Shown: positions 42,883-52,302, numbered from the stretch's first letter. The stretch: 64,000 bases of DNA from Ruminiclostridium josui JCM 17888 (GCF_000526495.1 NZ_JAGE01000001.1:3356001-3420000); one strand, 5' to 3'. A program made the numbers and translations. Notes: generated by a model from the letters alone, not told the origin.

Positions 42883-44346
42883 TTGCAACTAAAAGAGCTT
42901 GTAAAAGATTTGAATATCAAAGAAATTAATGGAAGTCTTAATGTGGAAGTTGACAGTATAGCATATGATTCCAGAAAATCAAAACAAGGCAGTCTTTTTG
43001 TTTGTATTGAAGGAACTGTAGTTGACGGACATAAGTACATAAATGATGCTATAGAAAATGGAACAAAGGCATTTCTAGTTCAGAAGCATGTTGAAGTACC
43101 TGAAGGGATTACAACAGTTGAGATAGATGATACAAGGTTTGGACTTGCAGCAGTATCAGATGCATTTTTTTGCCATCCGTCTTCAAAATTGAACCTTATA
43201 GGCATTACAGGAACAAAAGGTAAAACTACAACTACCTATATGGTTAAATCAATTCTAGAGGCTGCAGGGCATAATATGGGACTGATAGGCACTGTTGCCA
43301 ATCTTATAGGAAATCAGGTATTATACACCTCCAGAACAACTCCAGAATCATATGATTTACAGAGCCTTTTCAATGATATGATTGATAAAAATGTAGACAG
43401 TGCTGTAATGGAGGTATCCTCTCAGGGATTGGAACTTCACAGGGTAGCAAAATGTGATTTTGACATTGGCGTATTTACAAATTTTTCAAGGGATCATATT
43501 GGGCCAAGGGAACATGCAACCCTTGAGGAATATTTTAATGCAAAAGCAAAGCTGTTTAAAATGTGCCGTAAAGCCGTTATTAATATAGACAGTGAATATG
43601 GCAGAAAAATTGCGGAATTAGCTGAATGCAAGGTGCTAACATATGGTTTGAGCGACAAAGCGGATATATGGGCTTCTGATATAGTAAAGAAAACAGGGCA
43701 CACGTACTTTAAACTCAATTCTCCATGGGGCAGCATTAATATTGAGACAGATCTTCAAGGAGAGTTTAATATATACAATGCATTGGCGGCTATAGGCTCT
43801 TGTTGCCTAATTCCTGGTATTACATTGGAGCATGTAAAAAAAGGACTGACAAAGGTTACGGTTCCGGGCAGAATGGAATCTGTAAAAACGGGTGGTAACT
43901 ATTCTGTTCTAATAGATTACGCACATACTCCTGACAGCCTTGAACAAGTACTAAAAACAGTTAAAGAGTTTGCACATGGAAGGGTTGTCAGCCTTTTTGG
44001 GTGCGGAGGGGATAGAGATAAGGGAAAGAGACCAGCGATGGGTGAAATTTCGGGAAATATAGCTGACTTTACAATAATAACTTCTGATAATCCAAGAACT
44101 GAAAACCCTGAACTGATAATAGAAGACATAGAAGAAGGCATTAAAAAAACAAAAGGAAAATATATTAAAATAACTGATAGAAGACAGGCAATAAAATTTG
44201 CACTTGAAAATGCTCAGGATGGAGATATAATTATTTTGGCAGGCAAGGGACATGAAACCTACCAGCAATTTGCCGAAAAAACAATACACTTTGATGAACG
44301 CGAGGTAGTAAATGAGGTGCTGGTAGAACTCGGAAGGAGTGAATAG
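42883..44346 (+). CDS. murE: UDP-MurNAc-L-Ala-D-Glu ligase MurE, probably meso-diaminopimelate-adding
   Basis: Adds the third amino acid of the peptidoglycan stem peptide. TTG 42883 is chosen because GGAGGTG (42869-42875) lies seven bases upstream; an in-frame TTG at 42853 would put that site inside the gene. 487 residues: N-terminal UDP-binding domain (DSRKSKQGSLFVCIEG), ATP loop GTKGKTTT with Lys114, and the substrate-selectivity motif DNPR at 402-405, which in characterised enzymes marks specificity for meso-diaminopimelate rather than lysine. The stop is one base before the murF ATG. Confidence 0.96.
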   Translation: MQLKELVKDLNIKEINGSLNVEVDSIAYDSRKSKQGSLFVCIEGTVVDGHKYINDAIENGTKAFLVQKHVEVPEGITTVEIDDTRFGLAAVSDAFFCHPSSKLNLIGITGTKGKTTTTYMVKSILEAAGHNMGLIGTVANLIGNQVLYTSRTTPESYDLQSLFNDMIDKNVDSAVMEVSSQGLELHRVAKCDFDIGVFTNFSRDHIGPREHATLEEYFNAKAKLFKMCRKAVINIDSEYGRKIAELAECKVLTYGLSDKADIWASDIVKKTGHTYFKLNSPWGSINIETDLQGEFNIYNALAAIGSCCLIPGITLEHVKKGLTKVTVPGRMESVKTGGNYSVLIDYAHTPDSLEQVLKTVKEFAHGRVVSLFGCGGDRDKGKRPAMGEISGNIADFTIITSDNPRTENPELIIEDIEEGIKKTKGKYIKITDRRQAIKFALENAQDGDIIILAGKGHETYQQFAEKTIHFDEREVVNEVLVELGRSE

Positions 44347-44347
44347 C

Positions 44348-45727
44348 ATGATTTCTTTTGACTGTGCTGAGCTGACAGAAGCAGTAGCAGGTAAACTTCT
44401 CTGGGGAGAACCTGGTATGATTTTTTACGGTGTAACCACAGACTCCAGAAAGGTAACTAATAATAGTTTATTTATACCGTTGATTGGAGAAAAATTTGAC
44501 GGCCACGATTATATAGAGCAGTGCTTCAGGGCTGGTGCCTCGGTTTGCTTGACTTCAAAAAAAATACCGATGGTGGCAGGCTGCTCAGCGGTTTTAGTAG
44601 AGGATACCGCCAGGGCCCTACGGGATTTAGCAGCATGGCATCGCAAAAAATTTGATATACCTGTAGTGGGAATAACAGGAAGTGTAGGTAAAACTAGTAC
44701 AAAAGACATGGTGTCATGTGTGCTGTCTCAAAAGTACTGTGTTTTAAAGACTCAGGGTAATTTCAATAATGAAATAGGACTTCCTCTGACTGTTTTGAAT
44801 ATTGATAACAGCCATGAAGCAGCTGTAATAGAGATGGGAATGAGCGGTTTTGGCGAAATCAGCCGACTTACTGCTATTGCCAAACCTCGTATTGCAATAA
44901 TAACAAACATAGGTGTTTCACATATTGAGAAGCTTGAATCCCAAGAAGGAATTCTAAAGGCAAAACTGGAAATCCTTGAAGGACTTGATAAGGATGGATT
45001 AGTTATACTAAATGGAGATGATCCGTTACTTACGTCTTTGAAAGGAAAGCTTCCTTTTAGGACTGTTTTCTACGGAATGAAGAGTGGCAGCGATTACACG
45101 GCTTTAAACTATCAAACTATGGGAGAACAAGGAACTACCTTTGAAATAACAGTAAACGGACGTAATTTTGATGTTGAAATTCCTGTTCCAGGTATACATA
45201 ATGTATACAATGCACTTGCTGCCATTGCAGCAGGAATTGAAATGAAGATTCCAATGGAAATGATTATTAATGGAATTAATCAGTTCAGTCCGGGAAATAT
45301 GAGACAAAGTATAATAAATCATAATGGCATAAAAATTATAAATGATGCTTACAATGCAAGTCCTCAGTCCATGCAGGCAGCAATTAACGTTCTAGAAGAA
45401 ATATCTTCGGGCTCAAGAAGTATTGCTGTTTTAGGAGATATGTTCGAAATGGGGGATATGTCAAGAGATTTACACTACTCAGTTGGAGAGTTTATAAAAA
45501 ATAAAAAAATAAACTTTCTGATTACTGTAGGACAGGATTCCAGAATGATATCTCAGGCAGTAGCTGACTTAGGCAATAGTGAGATTAAATTGCGCCATTT
45601 TGAAAGCAACAAGGAAGCACTTAAATATATTTTAGGAATAGTAATGCCCGGAGATTACATATTGATAAAAGGCTCAAGAGGAATGAAAATGGAAGAAATC
45701 GCTGACGGAATAATGAAGTCAGAATGA
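44348..45727 (+). CDS. murF: UDP-MurNAc-tripeptide-D-Ala-D-Ala ligase
   Basis: Adds the D-Ala-D-Ala dipeptide to finish the UDP-MurNAc-pentapeptide. 459 residues with TTDSRKVTNNSLFIPLIGEKFDGHD (broken: DSRKVTNNSLFIPLIG) near 30-55, the ATP loop GSVGKTSTKDM with Lys115, and NDAYNASPQSM near 331-341. ATG 44348 is preceded by GGAAGGAG (44332-44339); the in-frame GTG at 44339 abuts that site and is rejected. The start overlaps nothing but lies one base after murE. Confidence 0.96.
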   Translation: MISFDCAELTEAVAGKLLWGEPGMIFYGVTTDSRKVTNNSLFIPLIGEKFDGHDYIEQCFRAGASVCLTSKKIPMVAGCSAVLVEDTARALRDLAAWHRKKFDIPVVGITGSVGKTSTKDMVSCVLSQKYCVLKTQGNFNNEIGLPLTVLNIDNSHEAAVIEMGMSGFGEISRLTAIAKPRIAIITNIGVSHIEKLESQEGILKAKLEILEGLDKDGLVILNGDDPLLTSLKGKLPFRTVFYGMKSGSDYTALNYQTMGEQGTTFEITVNGRNFDVEIPVPGIHNVYNALAAIAAGIEMKIPMEMIINGINQFSPGNMRQSIINHNGIKIINDAYNASPQSMQAAINVLEEISSGSRSIAVLGDMFEMGDMSRDLHYSVGEFIKNKKINFLITVGQDSRMISQAVADLGNSEIKLRHFESNKEALKYILGIVMPGDYILIKGSRGMKMEEIADGIMKSE

Positions 45728-45758
45728 TTGCCATATAAATAAACAGGGGGAAATTGTT

Positions 45759-46742
45759 TTGCTTACTTTTTCTTTGACATCTGAACATATAATAGCGTTT
45801 GCGGCAGCCTTTGTGCTTGCTTTGATTGCAGGACCGATACTACTTCCTTTCTTGCGGAGATTAAAATTTGGTCAGACAGTAAGAGACGATGGACCGCAGA
45901 CTCATTTAAAAAAAATGGGAACGCCGACAATTGGAGGGCTTATTTTTATTATCCCGTTAACCCTTACATCAATATACTTTTATCAAAGCTATCCCCAGAT
46001 AGTACCTGTACTGATGTCAACTTTGGGATTTGCTGCTGTTGGATTTATTGATGATTTTATAAAGGTTGTAAAAAAGAGGAAGGACGGACTTTTTGCAAGT
46101 CAGAAAACTTTCTTTCAATTGATTGTATGTGTTTCCTTTGCCTTTTATGTCATGAGGTATACTGAAGCCGGAAGCTCAATAGTAATTCCCTTTACAAATA
46201 TAATTATACAACCCTGGATTTACTTTATATTTATAGTATTATTTATGTACTTCTTTACTAATGCTGTAAATCTTACAGATGGCTTGGATGGACTTTGTGC
46301 TGGAGTTACGCTGGTTGTAGCTATATTTTTTACAATTGTTTCTCTTACAAACGGTGAGTGGGGGTATATAAAAGTATTTTCTGCTGCTATTGCAGGAGGC
46401 TGCCTTGGTTTTTTGGCCTTTAATATTCATCCGGCAAAGGTTTTCATGGGTGATACAGGAAGCCTTGCGTTGGGTGGAGCATTGACATCCATAGCAGTTA
46501 TGATGAGAATGCCTCTTATATTATTTCTTGTAGGAGGCATTTACCTGATAGAAGCAATATCGGTAATTCTTCAGGTTGCATCCTTTAAACTAACCGGAAA
46601 ACGTATTTTTAAAATGGCACCAATTCACCACCATTTTGAGCTAAAAGGTTGGAAAGAAACTAAGGTTGTAGCAGTGTTTATCATAGCAACAGTATTACTT
46701 GCAATTGCGTCACTGATTGTAATTGGTTCAGACTTGTTTTGA
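45759..46742 (+). CDS. mraY: Phospho-MurNAc-pentapeptide transferase
   Basis: Moves phospho-MurNAc-pentapeptide onto undecaprenyl phosphate to make lipid I in the membrane. 327 residues, about ten helices. The catalytic and Mg2+ motifs are all seen: VGFIDDFIKV (about 93-102), NAVNLTDGLDGL (about 169-180), HPAKVFMGDTGSLALGG (about 226-242) and PIHHHFELKGWKE (about 288-300). TTG 45759 follows AGGGGGAAA. In many bacteria murD comes next; here ftsW follows directly. Confidence 0.97.
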   Translation: MLTFSLTSEHIIAFAAAFVLALIAGPILLPFLRRLKFGQTVRDDGPQTHLKKMGTPTIGGLIFIIPLTLTSIYFYQSYPQIVPVLMSTLGFAAVGFIDDFIKVVKKRKDGLFASQKTFFQLIVCVSFAFYVMRYTEAGSSIVIPFTNIIIQPWIYFIFIVLFMYFFTNAVNLTDGLDGLCAGVTLVVAIFFTIVSLTNGEWGYIKVFSAAIAGGCLGFLAFNIHPAKVFMGDTGSLALGGALTSIAVMMRMPLILFLVGGIYLIEAISVILQVASFKLTGKRIFKMAPIHHHFELKGWKETKVVAVFIIATVLLAIASLIVIGSDLF

Positions 46743-46811
46743 TAATGGGAATTAATAACATATTTTTTACATATAATCAAAATATACACGGTACAAGGCT
46801 GGAGGAATAAA

Positions 46812-47924
46812 ATGAGGAACAAGAACACAAAGCCTTTTGATTTTTGGATATTTGCAGCAGTAATTTTGTTACTTTCATTAGGAACCATAATGGTATTCAG
46901 CTCCAGTTATTACTTTTCTACACAGAAGACTGGGGAGTCATTTATGCTGCTAAGACCGCAGCTGCTTTACATGGCATTGAGTATTGCTGTTATGGTAGGG
47001 ACTACGAATATTGATTATCGTAAATGGGGCAAGATATCGCCTATTATTCTTATGATAAGTATTGGTTTACTTATATTGGTATTAATCCCGGGAGTAGGGC
47101 AAAATAGAAATGGGGCACAGCGTTGGCTTGGAGTGGGTTCAAAAACAATTCAGCCCTCTGAGTTGGCTAAACTGGGAATTATTATGTTTTTGTCTTTCAG
47201 CCTGTCAAAAAGAAAAGATGTTTTACAGTCGTTTACTAAAGGACTGTTACCATACCTTATCTTAGTTGGGTTTGTTGCAGGATTGGTTGTTATAGAACCA
47301 CATTTGAGTGGTACTCTTATAATCGTAATTACTTCATTTATATTACTTTTCTGTGCGGGAGCAAAGATATCACATTTTGTTGCTATGGCTGCACCCGTTA
47401 TAATCGGAGTTGTGGGGGCTATCCTTGCCGCTCCGTATCGATTTAACAGAGTTTTAGCATGGCTCCATCCCTTTGATTATTACAAGGATCAGGGGTGGCA
47501 GACTGTTCAATCTTTGTTGGCTATCGGTTCAGGAGGAATCTTTGGAAGAGGACTGGGACAAAGTATGCAGAAGTACCTTTGGATTCCCGAGCCTTATAAT
47601 GATTATATTTTTGCAGTTTTTTCAGAGGAGCTTGGATTTATGGGGGCACTTGTGGTAATACTTTTGTTCCTCATATTTATCTGGAGAGGTATTAAAGTTG
47701 CCATGAATGCGCCTGACACCTTTGGAAGTCTCATGGCCACAGGTATAACCTGCCTTATAGGTCTGCAATTTCTGTTTAACGTTGCAGTTGTAACAAATTC
47801 CATACCACCGACAGGTATATCACTTCCTTTCTTTAGTTATGGAGGAACATCACTGATATTTCTTATGTTTGGAGTTGGTATACTGCTGAATATATCAAGA
47901 TATTCAAATTATGAACGATTCTGA
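46812..47924 (+). CDS. ftsW: SEDS-family peptidoglycan polymerase, FtsW/SpoVE type
   Basis: Septal or spore cortex glycosyltransferase of the same family as RodA. 370 residues, about ten helices; motifs NGAQRWLGVGSKTIQPSELAK (split: NGAQRWLGV and IQPSELAK near 96-118), VIEPHLSGTLII near 158 and SEELGFMGALVV near 276. The position between mraY and murG fits either FtsW or the sporulation homologue SpoVE, and I cannot separate them by sequence alone. ATG 46812 follows TGGAGG. Confidence 0.88.
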   Translation: MRNKNTKPFDFWIFAAVILLLSLGTIMVFSSSYYFSTQKTGESFMLLRPQLLYMALSIAVMVGTTNIDYRKWGKISPIILMISIGLLILVLIPGVGQNRNGAQRWLGVGSKTIQPSELAKLGIIMFLSFSLSKRKDVLQSFTKGLLPYLILVGFVAGLVVIEPHLSGTLIIVITSFILLFCAGAKISHFVAMAAPVIIGVVGAILAAPYRFNRVLAWLHPFDYYKDQGWQTVQSLLAIGSGGIFGRGLGQSMQKYLWIPEPYNDYIFAVFSEELGFMGALVVILLFLIFIWRGIKVAMNAPDTFGSLMATGITCLIGLQFLFNVAVVTNSIPPTGISLPFFSYGGTSLIFLMFGVGILLNISRYSNYERF

Positions 47925-47935
47925 GGTGAGATCAT

Positions 47936-49030
47936 TTGAAGGTTTTAATAGCAGGAGGAGGAACGGGAGGACATATAAATCCCGGACTGGCAATTGCAAA
48001 GTATATAAAGCAAAAGGATGCAGATGCTGACATAACATTTGTAGGTACAATAAAAGGGCTGGAAACCAAATTGGTTCCAAGAGAAGGCTTTCCACTGGAA
48101 ACAATCACTGTCAGGGGTTTCAAAAGGAAGCTTTCTATGGATACTCTAATTGCCATAAAGGAATTGATACAGAGTTTCTTTCAGGCATCAAGACTTCTAA
48201 AAAAAATTAATCCGGATGTTGTAATTGGTACCGGAGGATATGTATGTGGGCCTGTATTGTATATGGCAGCTAAAAAAGGAATACCTACATTAATACATGA
48301 ATCAAATGCTTTTCCGGGTGTAACCAACAGGCTCCTTGAAAGATATGTTAATTACGTAGCTATAAGCTTCAAGGATGCAGAAAAATACTTCAAGAATAAG
48401 AAGAAACTGGTTCTCACTGGTAATCCAGTAAGGGAAGAACTGCTTAAATCCCGCAGAGAAAATGTTATATCCGATTTGGATATTGTTGAGGGAAAACCTT
48501 TGATAGTTGCCATGGGAGGCAGCAGAGGAGCAAGGAAAATCAACGAAACAATTGCTGATATGCTCAACAACTATTTCAAGGGTGAATTTAATCTGATTTT
48601 TGCTACAGGAGAAGCTCAGTTTGATGAAATAAGCGCAACTATTAAAGTTGATGAAAAGTATAAGGATATGGTGAAAGTAGTACCTTACATATATAACGTA
48701 GACCAAGTATATACAGCAAGTGATTTGATGATTTGCAGAGCAGGTGCTATAACAATAAGTGAGCTTCAGGCTATGGGGATACCTTCAATTTTGATTCCGT
48801 CACCTTATGTAACTGCAAATCACCAGGAGCATAATGCAAGGTCACTGGAGAGAGACGGCGGAGCAGTTGTAATTCTTGAAGGGGAACTAAATGCTGACTT
48901 GCTCTATAAGCAAATTTGCAGTTTGATATCAAATAAAGATGTTTTAAAAAAAATGTCAAAAAATGCTTCAAAAAACAGTGTTACAGATTCAGTTGAAAAA
49001 ATTTATCACCTTATCAAGGAGATAATATAA
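47936..49030 (+). CDS. murG: UDP-GlcNAc:undecaprenyl-PP-MurNAc-pentapeptide transferase
   Basis: Adds GlcNAc to lipid I to make lipid II at the inner face of the membrane. 364 residues with the N-terminal glycine loop AGGGTGGHINPGLAIA near 6-21, GTGGYVCGPVL near 96-106, HESNAFPGVTNR near 121-132, and the C-terminal UDP-binding region MICRAGAITISELQAMG near 264-280 with H-Q-E-H-N. TTG 47936 is preceded by GAGGTGAG. Last gene of the cluster, followed by a terminator shared with the SASP gene. Confidence 0.97.
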   Translation: MKVLIAGGGTGGHINPGLAIAKYIKQKDADADITFVGTIKGLETKLVPREGFPLETITVRGFKRKLSMDTLIAIKELIQSFFQASRLLKKINPDVVIGTGGYVCGPVLYMAAKKGIPTLIHESNAFPGVTNRLLERYVNYVAISFKDAEKYFKNKKKLVLTGNPVREELLKSRRENVISDLDIVEGKPLIVAMGGSRGARKINETIADMLNNYFKGEFNLIFATGEAQFDEISATIKVDEKYKDMVKVVPYIYNVDQVYTASDLMICRAGAITISELQAMGIPSILIPSPYVTANHQEHNARSLERDGGAVVILEGELNADLLYKQICSLISNKDVLKKMSKNASKNSVTDSVEKIYHLIKEII

Positions 49031-49063
49031 AAAACAGCAGGAGTTAAACTCCTGCTGTTTTTC
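49031..49063. terminator. Bidirectional terminator between murG and the SASP gene
   Basis: AAAACAGCAGGAGT (49031-49044) and ACTCCTGCTGTTTT (49048-49061) form a perfect 14-bp stem with a 3-base loop and T runs on both strands. Confidence 0.9.
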
Positions 49064-49068
49064 TTACT

Positions 49069-49263
49069 TTAAGCTTGCGGGTTTTGTTCTCTAAAAGAAG
49101 AAAAAACCTTTTTTACAATAGTACCACCGATCTTTCCTGCTTCTCTGGAAGTGATATCACCATTATAACCTTCCTTCAAGTTGACACCAACTTCTCTTGC
49201 AACTTCGTACTTCATGTTGTCAAAAGCTCCACTGCTTCTTCCACCACTTCTGTTGTTAGCCAT
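49069..49263 (-). CDS. Alpha/beta-type small acid-soluble spore protein
   Basis: DNA-binding protein that coats and protects DNA in the dormant spore and is degraded at germination. 64 residues; NMKYEVAREVGVNLKEGYNG contains the germination-protease cleavage region, and TSREAGKIGGTIVKKV the second conserved helix. Minus strand; the ribosome-binding site AAGGAGGTGA lies just upstream of ATG 49263. CATAATA (plus 49286-49292) matches a sigma-G -10 element. The family is expressed in the forespore under sigma G. Convergent with murG. Confidence 0.95.
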   Translation of the reverse strand: MANNRSGGRSSGAFDNMKYEVAREVGVNLKEGYNGDITSREAGKIGGTIVKKVFSSFREQNPQA

Positions 49264-49285
49264 AATAAATCACCTCCTTAGTGCT

Positions 49286-49292
49286 TATTATG
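49286..49292 (-). promoter_or_regulatory. Possible sigma-G -10 element for the SASP gene
   Basis: Read on the minus strand: CATAATA, fitting the sigma-G/F -10 pattern CATAnTA, 23 bases upstream of the start codon. A matching -35 element is not clear, so confidence is limited. Interval 49264-49605 contains this site plus the uraA promoter and attenuator. Confidence 0.4.
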
Positions 49293-49360
49293 GCACATAA
49301 AGTTCAAAATATAATAAGTAAAAAATGGCTTTTGGTTAAATAAATTTAGATAAAAAAATG

Positions 49361-49389
49361 TAGACTATTGTTGAATAATATGATAGAAT
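49361..49389 (+). promoter_or_regulatory. Possible promoter for uraA
   Basis: TAGACT (49361-49366), 17 bases, TAGAAT (49384-49389); start near 49396, immediately ahead of the PyrR-type leader. Confidence 0.5.
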
Positions 49390-49406
49390 CATTTTCGGAT
49401 AAAAAA

Positions 49407-49514
49407 ACTTTTAAATTAGTCCAGAGAGGCTAGTAAGGTATATATGGGAAAAGTGTATTTTTATGGATAGAGACCCTACCTTGCTGCGCCTAGTCAGTAA
49501 GGTTTTTTTATTTT
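49407..49514 (+). promoter_or_regulatory. PyrR-type transcription attenuator before uraA
   Basis: The loop AGTCCAGAGAGGCTAG (49418-49433) matches the PyrR binding loop of Firmicutes pyr leaders. It can sit on an outer stem ACTTTT/AAAAGT (49407-49412 with 49449-49454). Terminator: ACCTTGCTG (49478-49486) with CAGTAAGGT (49495-49503), followed by seven T. Antiterminator: 49427-49439 pairs with 49478-49491 in 13 positions with one bulge, using both the PyrR loop and the 5' arm of the terminator. With UMP bound, PyrR would hold the first loop and allow termination. Confidence 0.88.
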
Positions 49515-49605
49515 CATAAATCAAATTTCGTATATTGGATATGATTAGAATTATCAGATAAAAATATGCGAGTTGATTACAAAATTTATGGAGGGGATTT
49601 ATACA

Positions 49606-50982
49606 ATGAAAAACGAAAGACCGGTAATACAAGTTGACCAAAAAGTTCCTTTTCTAAAGGCAATACCTCTCAGTTTACAGCATCTTTTTGCAATGTTCGG
49701 AGCATCTGTATTAGTACCATTTTTATTTAATGGGTATGCAAAAAGTGATTTTCTGAAAAACGTTCTTCACACAACACTAGACAATATGACACCGGACCAA
49801 CTGGCTCAGTACAACAATGTGCAGGTTATAGACCCGGCACTTGTACTTTTACTTAATGGTATTGGAACATTAATTTACTTGTTGCTTTGCAAAGGAAAAG
49901 CTCCTGCATTCCTTGGCTCCAGTTTTGCCTTTCTTTCACCTACTGCTTCAATAATTGCAAGTTCAACAAATTATAACGACAATTTTTCAAAGGCACTGGG
50001 CGGGTATATAGTATGTGGTTTGATATTTGCGATAGTAGCTCTTATAATAGGCAAAGTCGGTACAAGTTGGCTTGATATAGTACTTCCGCCTGCTGCAATG
50101 GGCCCTATAGTAGCACTTATAGGACTTGAGCTTTCTGGTAGTGCTGCTGGCATGGCAGGTTTGCTGCCAAATGATAAAGGTGTATTTGACACCAAAGCAA
50201 TAATTATCTCACTGGTAACTCTAGCAATAGTTATAATAGGAAACCTTTGTTTCAGAGGATTTCTTTCAGTAATACCTGTTCTGATTGCCGTGGTTGCTGG
50301 TTATGGTTTGGCAGCAGCTATGGAGTATGTAAATACTGATTCTATAACATCTGCAAATTGGTTCAGTATTCCTACATTTGAACTTCCTTCATTCGACTTT
50401 AATGCTATCTTAATACTTGCACCTGCGGCACTGGTAGTTATGTCAGAGCATATAGGACATCTTTTTGTAACAAGCAATATTGTTGGAAAAGACTTAACAA
50501 AAGACCCAGGACTTCACAGATCATTACTGGGAGACGGATTATCAACAATGCTTTCGGGTTTATGCGGTTCATGTCCAACAACAACCTATGGTGAAAACAT
50601 GGGAGTAATGGCTATAACACGAGTATACAGTGTTTGGGTTATTGGAGGAGCAGGAGTTATCTCTATAATAATCGCTTTTGTTGGAAAGCTCTCAGGAATA
50701 ATATCAAGTATCCCTGACCCTGTAATGGGTGGTATTAGTCTGCTGTTGTTTGGTATAATTGCATCTTCAGGTATAAGAATGATAGTTGAAGCAAAAATTG
50801 ACTACAGCAAATCAAAGAACCTTATACTTACTGCAGTAGTATTTGTAATAGGTATCAGCGGAACAGCAATAAAGCTTCCTGGAAATGTAGAGCTAAAGGG
50901 AATGGTTCTTGCTACTTTAGTAGGAATAGTAATAAGCACAATATTCTATGTTCTTGAAAAATTAAAGTTGACAAATGACTAA
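49606..50982 (+). CDS. uraA: Uracil permease (NCS2 family)
   Basis: Uracil:H+ symporter of the nucleobase-cation-symporter 2 family. 458 residues, about 12-14 membrane segments; LQHLFAMFGASVLVPF near 21-36 is the N-terminal signature, SEHIGHLFVTSNIVGKD near 285-301 and GLCGSCPTTTYGENMGVMAITRV near 320-342 (broken: SCPTTTYGENMG) contain the substrate-site Glu residues. ATG 49606 follows GGAGGGGAT; an in-frame start at 49573 lies before that site. The PyrR attenuator supports uracil rather than xanthine as substrate. Confidence 0.93.
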   Translation: MKNERPVIQVDQKVPFLKAIPLSLQHLFAMFGASVLVPFLFNGYAKSDFLKNVLHTTLDNMTPDQLAQYNNVQVIDPALVLLLNGIGTLIYLLLCKGKAPAFLGSSFAFLSPTASIIASSTNYNDNFSKALGGYIVCGLIFAIVALIIGKVGTSWLDIVLPPAAMGPIVALIGLELSGSAAGMAGLLPNDKGVFDTKAIIISLVTLAIVIIGNLCFRGFLSVIPVLIAVVAGYGLAAAMEYVNTDSITSANWFSIPTFELPSFDFNAILILAPAALVVMSEHIGHLFVTSNIVGKDLTKDPGLHRSLLGDGLSTMLSGLCGSCPTTTYGENMGVMAITRVYSVWVIGGAGVISIIIAFVGKLSGIISSIPDPVMGGISLLLFGIIASSGIRMIVEAKIDYSKSKNLILTAVVFVIGISGTAIKLPGNVELKGMVLATLVGIVISTIFYVLEKLKLTND

Positions 50983-50996
50983 TATTAAATAATATT

Positions 50997-51042
50997 AAAA
51001 AGCTTGTTCAGGTTGATAAATTCAAACTGAACAAGCTTTTTT
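50997..51042. terminator. Bidirectional terminator between uraA and the glycosyltransferase
   Basis: AAAAAGCTTGTTCAG region (50997-51011) pairs with CTGAACAAGCTTTTT (51027-51041), 15 bp, with T runs on either strand. The two genes converge here. Confidence 0.85.
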
Positions 51043-51064
51043 GACTTTACAAAAATATTTATAC

Positions 51065-52255
51065 TCAGGAACTTTTACGGGATTGAAGTCTCAATGTAAG
51101 AAATTTCTTTCTTCGTCTTAGTTCGGATGGGTATATAAAAACATCATTTTTTATAAGATTCAGAACATGATTAACGATTTTCTCTGCTGAAGCATGGTCA
51201 AAATAACTCCGTTGTGCCTGCTTTATCTCATTAAGTCCTTTTGCATTATCAGCCAGTAAACCGGATACAACTGCAGCCAAAGATGATAAATCATCACAAT
51301 ATATACCGAGTTTGTTATTAACTGCAAAATCAGGATTTTCTTGTTCTTGTCCGGGTAATGCACCTGTTATAATAAGTGGTACATTGCAGGCAACTGCTTC
51401 CATCATAACGTTTGGGCTGCCTCTGGTAAAAGCGATATCTGATTTGAGCATAAAATCCTGAATATTGGTCACATAGCCATATACTTCAACTCTTCCCGGA
51501 AATTGCTGAGAAAGGGTTTTTTCCAACTTTTCTTTCATAGATTCGTTTCTCCCTGCAATTATACGTATATTACAGTTAAAATTCTCCAGAAGAATTCTGG
51601 CAACATTATTCATGTCTCCTGAACCTTCTCCGCCGCTCATAATAAGACATTCCAGCGGTCTATCCAAAGTATAATCATTATTTTGGATTTCCTGAGAGAT
51701 GTGCTTTGTAAATCTAGACCTGACAGGGAAACCTATAACTTCTAATTTGTGTGCAGGAACACCGAACCCCATACATCTTTGCTTTGCTTCTTCTGTAGGG
51801 CAGATTATACAGTCGGCTCTTGAATCGGCCCACATGGGTGATATACTTACCAAATCAGCTACAAAAGTGACAAAAGGTATATTGATTCTATATTCTTTAA
51901 GTATGTTAATTATAGGTGTATTAAAAACCGGATGTACACTTAAAATTAAATCGGGTTTTAGTTTCCTTAATAACTTTATAAAATTTTCTCTAATTGTTAG
52001 TTCTGTAAACTCATGAATAAAGGATGGATTTCTTTTGGAAATCTTCCATGCAAGCTTCCATATTTCCTTTGCATTTCTTGTTACCATACCATAGGACTTA
52101 CCTACCTTTATCCACATATTGCCGCCAAGTTCAAATCCATCTATTATATTTAAGCAGACATCTTCATGCATGCAAAATTGCTCTTGTAAAGCTTCGCTGA
52201 TACTTTTATGGCCATGTCCCGTATAATCTGAAGATATTATTACAACATTTTTCAT
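51065..52255 (-). CDS. GT28-type glycosyltransferase, MGDG synthase / diacylglycerol glucosyltransferase-like
   Basis: 396 residues. N-terminal MKNVVIISSDYTGHGHKSIS resembles the acceptor-binding lead of monogalactosyl/diglucosyl-diacylglycerol synthases (B. subtilis UgtP), followed by LKPDLILSVHPVFNTPI and TFVADLVSISPMWADSRAD; the C-terminal half has IMSGGEGSGDMNNVARILL and the UDP-sugar site AFTRGSPNVMMEAVA. It probably adds sugar to diacylglycerol at the inner membrane face; donor and product cannot be fixed. Ribosome-binding site GGAGG lies 12 bases before the start. Transcribed alone on the minus strand from the promoter at 52303-52331. Confidence 0.85.
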   Translation of the reverse strand: MKNVVIISSDYTGHGHKSISEALQEQFCMHEDVCLNIIDGFELGGNMWIKVGKSYGMVTRNAKEIWKLAWKISKRNPSFIHEFTELTIRENFIKLLRKLKPDLILSVHPVFNTPIINILKEYRINIPFVTFVADLVSISPMWADSRADCIICPTEEAKQRCMGFGVPAHKLEVIGFPVRSRFTKHISQEIQNNDYTLDRPLECLIMSGGEGSGDMNNVARILLENFNCNIRIIAGRNESMKEKLEKTLSQQFPGRVEVYGYVTNIQDFMLKSDIAFTRGSPNVMMEAVACNVPLIITGALPGQEQENPDFAVNNKLGIYCDDLSSLAAVVSGLLADNAKGLNEIKQAQRSYFDHASAEKIVNHVLNLIKNDVFIYPSELRRRKKFLTLRLQSRKSS

Positions 52256-52302
52256 GTTTTTTCATTGCCTCCAATAAAGATTATGTATCATTTACCAGAC
52301 TA

